From the NCBI GenBank assembly GCA_900771325.1, contig CAAGNN010000181.1, forward strand, positions 1 to 7,977: a DNA stretch of 7,977 nucleotides. The letters run 5' to 3'. The stretch comes from Kiritimatiellia bacterium (GTDB lineage: Bacteria; Verrucomicrobiota; Kiritimatiellia; RFP12; DVOR01). The notes under the pieces are model-generated. The model did no database searches, had not been told where the DNA came from, and saw only the letters and a list, made by a program, of their open reading frames with translations. This document shows positions 5,442 to 7,977 of this stretch, one piece after another; position 1 is the first letter of the stretch, and each line of letters starts with the position of its first letter. The translations under genes and the position numbers were made by a program.

Positions 5442-6249
5442 GGTTCGCCTCCCGATAAGCAAGGATGAGAAAGAGCACTCCCAGCGCCAACAGCGCCACG
5501 GAGATGGTTTGACTGAACGAAAGCCCAAAGTAGGTCGCCCCGCGCGGGTCGTCGCGCAGGCACTCCACCCCAAAACGCAGGAGCGCGTAGGCCGTCAGGT
5601 AGACCCCGCCCACCGCCTTCTCGCGCACGCCCGCCGGCAGCCGCCGGTAGAGCACCCACAGTCCCCCGAAGAGCACCAGGCAGCCGGCCGCCTCAATGAG
5701 CTGCGTCGGCCAGGTGGGCAAGGTCTCGGGGGCATACTGGCTAATCTGCCGCAGCGCCACTTGGTGCTTCCAAGGCGGGGTCTGCGCCGGATAGCGCACG
5801 CCCAGGATGTTCTGGCAAATCCCCCCAAAGCAGCACCCGTGGAAGAAGCACCCCACGCGCCCAAAGGCGTGGCCCAGCGGCACAAAGACCGCCGCAAACC
5901 CCAGCAGCCCCAACGGCTTCTCCCCCTTCACGAGCGCATAGACAATCAGCCCGGCCACCGCCGCGCCAAAGCCCCCGTAGAAGACCAATCCCCCCCGCCA
6001 CACGGCAAACATCTCCAGCGGCGCGCCCGCAAACTCCGTCCGCCAATTCTGCCACACGTAGACCGCCCGGGCCCCCAGCACCCCGCACACTGCCGCCACC
6101 ATCACCAGCGTGTCAACATCCCGCGGATTGCGTCCGCTTAACCGCGCCATCCGCCCAGCCAAGAGATAACAGGCCAGGAACCCCAGCGCGAGCATCACGC
6201 CATACATCTGAATCTGCAGACCAAACAGTGAAAACAACTCCGAATGCAT
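5419..6249 (-). CDS. lgt: Prolipoprotein diacylglyceryl transferase
   Basis: This 276-residue inner-membrane enzyme transfers diacylglyceryl from phosphatidylglycerol to the lipobox cysteine of prelipoproteins, the first step of lipoprotein maturation. There are about seven hydrophobic segments. The Lgt signature GHAFGRVGCFFHGCCFGG spans residues 126-143, with R131 matching E. coli R143. RGGLVFYGG (85-93) puts Tyr where E. coli has H103. LLRFGVECLRDDPRG near the C-terminus holds the counterpart of R239. The MHSELFSLFGLQIQMYGVMLALGF start matches the usual family N-terminus. An ATG four codons earlier (6261) lies inside a TATAAT box and would need a promoter further upstream; a GGGGGG run 12 nt before it keeps it possible. 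It is the first gene of the lgt, LUD, rimO, rnhB operon. Confidence 0.95.
   Translation of the reverse strand: MHSELFSLFGLQIQMYGVMLALGFLACYLLAGRMARLSGRNPRDVDTLVMVAAVCGVLGARAVYVWQNWRTEFAGAPLEMFAVWRGGLVFYGGFGAAVAGLIVYALVKGEKPLGLLGFAAVFVPLGHAFGRVGCFFHGCCFGGICQNILGVRYPAQTPPWKHQVALRQISQYAPETLPTWPTQLIEAAGCLVLFGGLWVLYRRLPAGVREKAVGGVYLTAYALLRFGVECLRDDPRGATYFGLSFSQTISVALLALGVLFLILAYREANHGTIHRQ
5448..5453 (-). promoter_or_regulatory. Ribosome binding site that fixes the LUD gene start
   Basis: Minus-strand GGGAGG lies 6 nt before the ATG at 5441. It is inside the lgt coding sequence. It selects this ATG over the upstream in-frame ATG at 5573, which has no comparable site. Confidence 0.75.
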
Positions 6250-6259
6250 AACGCCGCGC

Positions 6260-6265
6260 ATTATA
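6260..6265 (-). promoter_or_regulatory. Candidate -10 box for the lgt operon
   Basis: The minus strand reads a perfect TATAAT at 6265-6260. No convincing -35 is present (GAGCAG at 17 bp). If used, transcription would start near 6253, only about 4 nt before the lgt ATG at 6249, giving an almost leaderless mRNA. A second minus-strand TATAAT at 6362-6357 is an alternative that would give a leader of about 100 nt. Confidence 0.4.
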
Positions 6266-6335
6266 CCGAAAATCCCCCCGCCCTGCTCGCGTTATCCCCT
6301 CACCGTGCCCACTCCACAAATGCGCCCACCCCCTA

Positions 6336-6364
6336 TTGACAGGCTTCTCGGGATATATTATAGT
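6336..6364 (+). promoter_or_regulatory. Consensus-like sigma70 promoter of the small RNA
   Basis: TTGACA at 6336-6341 is a perfect -35. After exactly 17 bp comes TATAGT at 6359-6364, one base from the consensus -10. This is the best promoter in the window, yet no protein gene lies downstream on this strand. The expected start is near 6371. Confidence 0.8.
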
Positions 6365-6370
6365 ATGCGC

Positions 6371-6459
6371 TGTATTCGCTTCCTAGTGAAGCGGCAGAAT
6401 CTCATCCGAACAAGATATACACAGCCCCGCGGGTCTCATCCCCTGCGGGGCTTTCTATT
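6371..6459 (+). ncRNA. Candidate small RNA of about 90 nt, unrecognised family
   Basis: The segment runs from the predicted start of a strong promoter (6336-6364) to an intrinsic terminator (6423-6459). It contains no complete open frame and no Shine-Dalgarno; the ATG at 6365 lies before the predicted start. Predicted folding: TGTAT at 6371-6375 can close on ATACA at 6417-6421. Inside is a hairpin CGCTTC (6377-6382), loop CTAGT, GAAGCG (6388-6393). A linker then leads to the terminator stem. TCTCATCC occurs twice, in the linker (6400-6407) and as the whole loop of the terminator hairpin (6434-6441), a pattern expected of a base-pairing regulator. It does not match tRNA, SRP RNA, 6S RNA, tmRNA or any riboswitch I know. 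The neighbours, lgt (divergent) and ilvC (convergent), do not reveal its target. Confidence 0.65.
6423..6459 (+). terminator. Intrinsic terminator of the small RNA
   Basis: AGCCCCGC (6423-6430) pairs with GCGGGGCT (6445-6452). GGG (6431-6433) extends the stem with one G-U and two G-C pairs, giving 11 bp and an 8-nt loop TCTCATCC (6434-6441). TTTCTATT follows. It is a strong GC stem with a moderately T-rich tail. Confidence 0.85.
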
Positions 6460-6482
6460 GCCCGAAGAGCGTGCCAGAACAG

Positions 6483-6523
6483 CACAAACAAAGGCGGGGC
6501 GGCCAACCGGCTGCCCCGCCTTT
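6483..6523 (-). terminator. Strong intrinsic terminator of ilvC, bidirectional
   Basis: Positions 6490-6504 pair with 6509-6523 around a 4-nt loop (AACC), giving about 15 bp with one G-U pair. On the minus strand the stem ends in TTTGTTTGTG, 22 bp after the ilvC stop. On the + strand it ends TTTCCGTT, so it can also stop read-through from the small RNA. The conserved stem core is GGCGGGGC with GCCCCGCC. Confidence 0.9.
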
Positions 6524-6545
6524 CCGTTGCTTGTACGCACAGCGC

Positions 6546-7652
6546 TTAGTTGGAAGCGCGCCCGCCAACGCCAGCCGCCGTGGCCGCATTGGCCTTGGCC
6601 GCTTCGTGCGGACGCAGCGCGCGGACGGCCGCGCCGGCGCGCCAGAGCTCGCTGTTGCGAATCTTCTCGAGCTTAGCCTCCAGGCGCTCCTTGTAGTCCT
6701 TGCGGCCGCAATCGCGGATGACGGCCTTGGCCTCGGTGAGGTCGGCGACGGACTTATAGAGCTCCTCGAAGACCGGGCGGGTGGCCTTCTCGAAGCGCGG
6801 GGCCCACTTGAGCGCGCCGTGCTGGGCGGTGGCCGAGCAGTTCGAGTACATCCAGTCCATCCCCTTCTCGTCAACCAGGCGGATGAGGGACTGCGTGAGC
6901 TCCTCGACGGTCTCGTTGAAGGCTTCGGAGGGGCTGTGGCCGTGCTTGCGCAGGGTCTGGAACTGCGCCGAGAGGATGCCCTGGAGGCAGCCCATCAGCG
7001 TGCCGCGCTCGCCGACGAGGTCGGAGGTCACTTCGCGCTTGAAGGTGGTGGGGAAGAGGTAGCCCGAGCCGACGGCGATGCCCAGGGCCAGGGTGCGATC
7101 GAGGGCCTTACCGGTGGCGTCGATTTCAACGGCGTAGGAGGAGTTGATGCCCACGCCCTCGAGGAAGTTGCGGCGCACCGAGGTGCCCGAGCCCTTCGGG
7201 GCCACCATAATCACATCCACGCCCTCGGGGGCATCCACGCCGGTGAGCTCGCGATACTCCCAACCGAAGCCGTGCGAGAAGTAGAGCGCCTTGCCGGGGG
7301 TCAGGTGCTTGCGAATCTGCTTGAAGACAGGCTTGATGGACGCATCGGAGGTGAGCATCATCACGATGGTGCCCTTCTCGGCGGCTTCCTCGATCTCGAA
7401 GAGGGTCTTGCCCGGCACCCAACCATCCTTGATGGCGCGCTGCCAGGAGCTGTTCTTCTTGTCGCTCTTGCGCTGGCCGATAATCACATTGATCCCGTTA
7501 TCGCGCATATTCAGCGACTGCGCCGGACCCTGCACGCCATAACCGAGAACGGCAACAACCTCGTTCTTCAGCGTCGTCTGGGCCTTCTTCAAGGGGAATT
7601 CCTTGCGGGTGGTGATGTCTTCGGTAACATCAGCGAATTTAATCTTAGCCAT
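6546..7652 (-). CDS. ilvC: Ketol-acid reductoisomerase
   Basis: This 368-residue enzyme converts acetolactate or acetohydroxybutyrate to the dihydroxy acids of valine, leucine and isoleucine synthesis, using NADPH and Mg2+. The Rossmann domain has VLGYGVQG (residues 35-42) followed by IIGQRK (57-62) at the cofactor-phosphate site. FSHGFG (125-130) and APKGSG (151-156) are family landmarks. DLVGERGTL supplies the metal-binding D211 and E215. FNETVEELTQSL and the CSATAQHGAL segment complete the active site. The GYGVQGPAQSLN and KDGWVPGKTLFEIEEA segments mark the Bacteroidetes/eukaryote-like type rather than the short class I or the E. coli long class II. The last 20 or so residues are an Ala-rich tail. 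The start at 7652 is chosen because AAGGAA lies 6 nt upstream; the in-frame ATG at 7673 would place that site inside the gene. It stands alone, without ilvB, ilvN or leuA beside it. Confidence 0.97.
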   Translation of the reverse strand: MAKIKFADVTEDITTRKEFPLKKAQTTLKNEVVAVLGYGVQGPAQSLNMRDNGINVIIGQRKSDKKNSSWQRAIKDGWVPGKTLFEIEEAAEKGTIVMMLTSDASIKPVFKQIRKHLTPGKALYFSHGFGWEYRELTGVDAPEGVDVIMVAPKGSGTSVRRNFLEGVGINSSYAVEIDATGKALDRTLALGIAVGSGYLFPTTFKREVTSDLVGERGTLMGCLQGILSAQFQTLRKHGHSPSEAFNETVEELTQSLIRLVDEKGMDWMYSNCSATAQHGALKWAPRFEKATRPVFEELYKSVADLTEAKAVIRDCGRKDYKERLEAKLEKIRNSELWRAGAAVRALRPHEAAKANAATAAGVGGRASN

Positions 7653-7658
7653 AGTGAG

Positions 7659-7664
7659 TTCCTT
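7659..7664 (-). promoter_or_regulatory. Ribosome binding site that fixes the ilvC start
   Basis: Minus-strand AAGGAA ends 6 nt before the ATG at 7652, supporting the MAKIKF start over the ATG seven codons upstream. Confidence 0.75.
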
Positions 7665-7702
7665 ACTGTCCAATCCTGTACTGAGGATGAAAACATCAGC
7701 GT

Positions 7703-7732
7703 AGTATACGGCTTCTCATCGCCAAAAGTCAA
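7703..7732 (-). promoter_or_regulatory. Sigma70-like promoter of ilvC
   Basis: The minus strand reads TTGACT at 7732-7727, an 18-bp spacer, then TATACT at 7708-7703. Transcription should start near 7696, giving a leader of about 44 nt. That leader is too short for an attenuator, and no leucine/valine/isoleucine-rich leader peptide is visible. Confidence 0.75.
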
Positions 7733-7768
7733 CACAAAACTGCGCACTCAATGCGCGTGCGCGTGCGG

Positions 7769-7846
7769 CGCGCCTCCGGCGCGTGAGGGTGGCCCTGCAG
7801 GCCGTGAGGAGCGGGCTGTCGCCCGCGTGAGGTGCGCCTCCGGCGC
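7769..7846. repeat. Array of small hairpins separated by GTGAGG
   Basis: There are four short inverted repeats: CGCGCC-TCC-GGCGCG (7769-7783), GGCC-CTGCA-GGCC (7791-7803), GCGGGC-TGTC-GCCCGC (7811-7826) and GCGCC-TCC-GGCGC (7834-7846). GTGAGG follows each of the first three, beginning at 7783, 7804 and 7827. The unit is therefore about 22 bp, with the hairpin sequence changing but the symmetry and linker kept. Confidence 0.75.
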
Positions 7847-7861
7847 GTTAAAGGTTTTGCA

Positions 7862-7883
7862 GTGGCCTGCTCCACCAGGCCAC
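7862..7883. repeat. Perfect 8-bp hairpin
   Basis: GTGGCCTG (7862-7869), loop CTCCAC, CAGGCCAC (7876-7883). There is no T-run on either side, so it is not a classic terminator. Confidence 0.7.
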
Positions 7884-7898
7884 CCGGGCCTACCTCGA

Positions 7899-7964
7899 GG
7901 TCAACCCGGGGCGGGTCGGGGGTCAACCCGGGGCGGGTCGGGGGTCAACCCGGGGCGGGTCGGG
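7899..7964. repeat. GC-rich 22-bp tandem repeat, three perfect units
   Basis: Three identical 22-bp units begin at 7899, 7921 and 7943, each starting GGTCAACCCGGGGCGGG. Two further Gs follow before the sequence diverges. The reverse complement matches the array at 238-303, with a 34-bp identical stretch at 260-293. The + strand holds many runs of three or more G. The array may not be complete, since the window ends 13 bp later. Confidence 0.9.
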
Positions 7965-7977
7965 GGAAGGGCGCGGC

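Larger units (their letters stand above)
7733..7977. other. Repeat-rich DNA upstream of ilvC, no gene seen
   Basis: This stretch contains an alternating purine-pyrimidine run (7751-7767), a series of small hairpins separated by GTGAGG (7769-7846), an 8-bp hairpin (7862-7883) and three perfect 22-bp repeats (7899-7964). The one open frame here (minus strand) is low-complexity, Arg/Pro-rich and made of repeats, so I do not call it a gene. Confidence 0.7.

Noticed and set aside
5971..5979. Tyr in place of the E. coli H103 in Lgt (FYGG for FHGG)
   Set aside because: From memory, GGLVFYGG-type sequences are common in Lgt from many phyla, and the key arginines and the GRVGCF signature are intact, so I do not treat it as an anomaly.
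5200..6141. A 313-codon plus-strand open frame over lgt and the LUD gene
   Set aside because: Its Arg/Pro/His-rich translation is antisense to two clearly conserved genes.
6371..6425. A tRNA or known riboswitch in the small RNA locus
   Set aside because: There is no cloverleaf, no T-loop GTTCRA, no CCA-type acceptor stem, and no gene downstream to regulate in cis.
6305..6676. A plus-strand open frame through the small RNA and into ilvC
   Set aside because: It crosses two strong terminators, its early ATGs precede the predicted transcription start, and it ends antisense to ilvC.
7729..7926. A small minus-strand gene before ilvC
   Set aside because: The translation is built from the repeat arrays, is Arg/Pro-rich, and overlaps the ilvC promoter.
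260..7936. Terminal inverted repeats of a transposon or island
   Set aside because: The matching sequences are members of tandem arrays, and the DNA between is ordinary core genes with no transposase or integrase. Dispersed intergenic repeats explain it better.

Overview
The window is about 8 kb of GC-rich bacterial DNA carrying mostly housekeeping genes, with tight operons, Shine-Dalgarno sites and sigma70-like promoters. Prolipoprotein diacylglyceryl transferase indicates a lipoprotein-making bacterium. The ketol-acid reductoisomerase is of the type shared by Bacteroidetes and eukaryotes. The TyrRS has a degenerate HIGH motif, and the intergenic DNA is rich in repeats. Together these are compatible with a Gram-negative lineage of the PVC/FCB kind (for example Verrucomicrobia, Kiritimatiellae or Lentisphaerae), but that placement is only a guess.

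Layout. Positions 1-86 hold the last codons of an unidentified hydrophobic protein. Positions 87-559 are intergenic, with hairpins, a terminator-like hairpin, a GC-rich 22-bp tandem array, an AT-rich 22-bp tandem array, heptamer repeats and an extended -10 promoter. Positions 560-2740 (+) form a three-gene unit: an unidentified 156-residue protein, tyrS, and a small GGQ-domain release-factor-like protein. Positions 2772-6249 (-) form a four-gene operon read lgt > LUD-domain protein > rimO > rnhB, with overlaps or 1-nt gaps at each junction. Positions 6250-6545 hold no protein gene, but contain a consensus-like promoter (TTGACA, 17 bp, TATAGT) and an intrinsic terminator on the + strand. These frame a likely small RNA of about 90 nt. 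Positions 6546-7652 (-) are ilvC, with its own promoter and a strong terminator. Positions 7653-7977 hold the ilvC promoter, then a string of small hairpins separated by GTGAGG and three perfect 22-bp repeats. Those repeats match the left-hand GC-rich array in inverted orientation.

Functionally, tyrS, the GGQ protein and rimO all serve translation: tRNA charging, probable ribosome rescue, and S12 modification. rnhB removes RNA from DNA, lgt makes lipoproteins, and ilvC makes branched-chain amino acids. No defence system, phage or transposon was seen. The most interesting parts are the small RNA candidate, which has a duplicated UCUCAUCC motif with one copy exactly filling the terminator loop, the recurring 22-bp repeat arrays placed similarly upstream of two transcription units, and the TyrRS in which HIGH reads QAGN.
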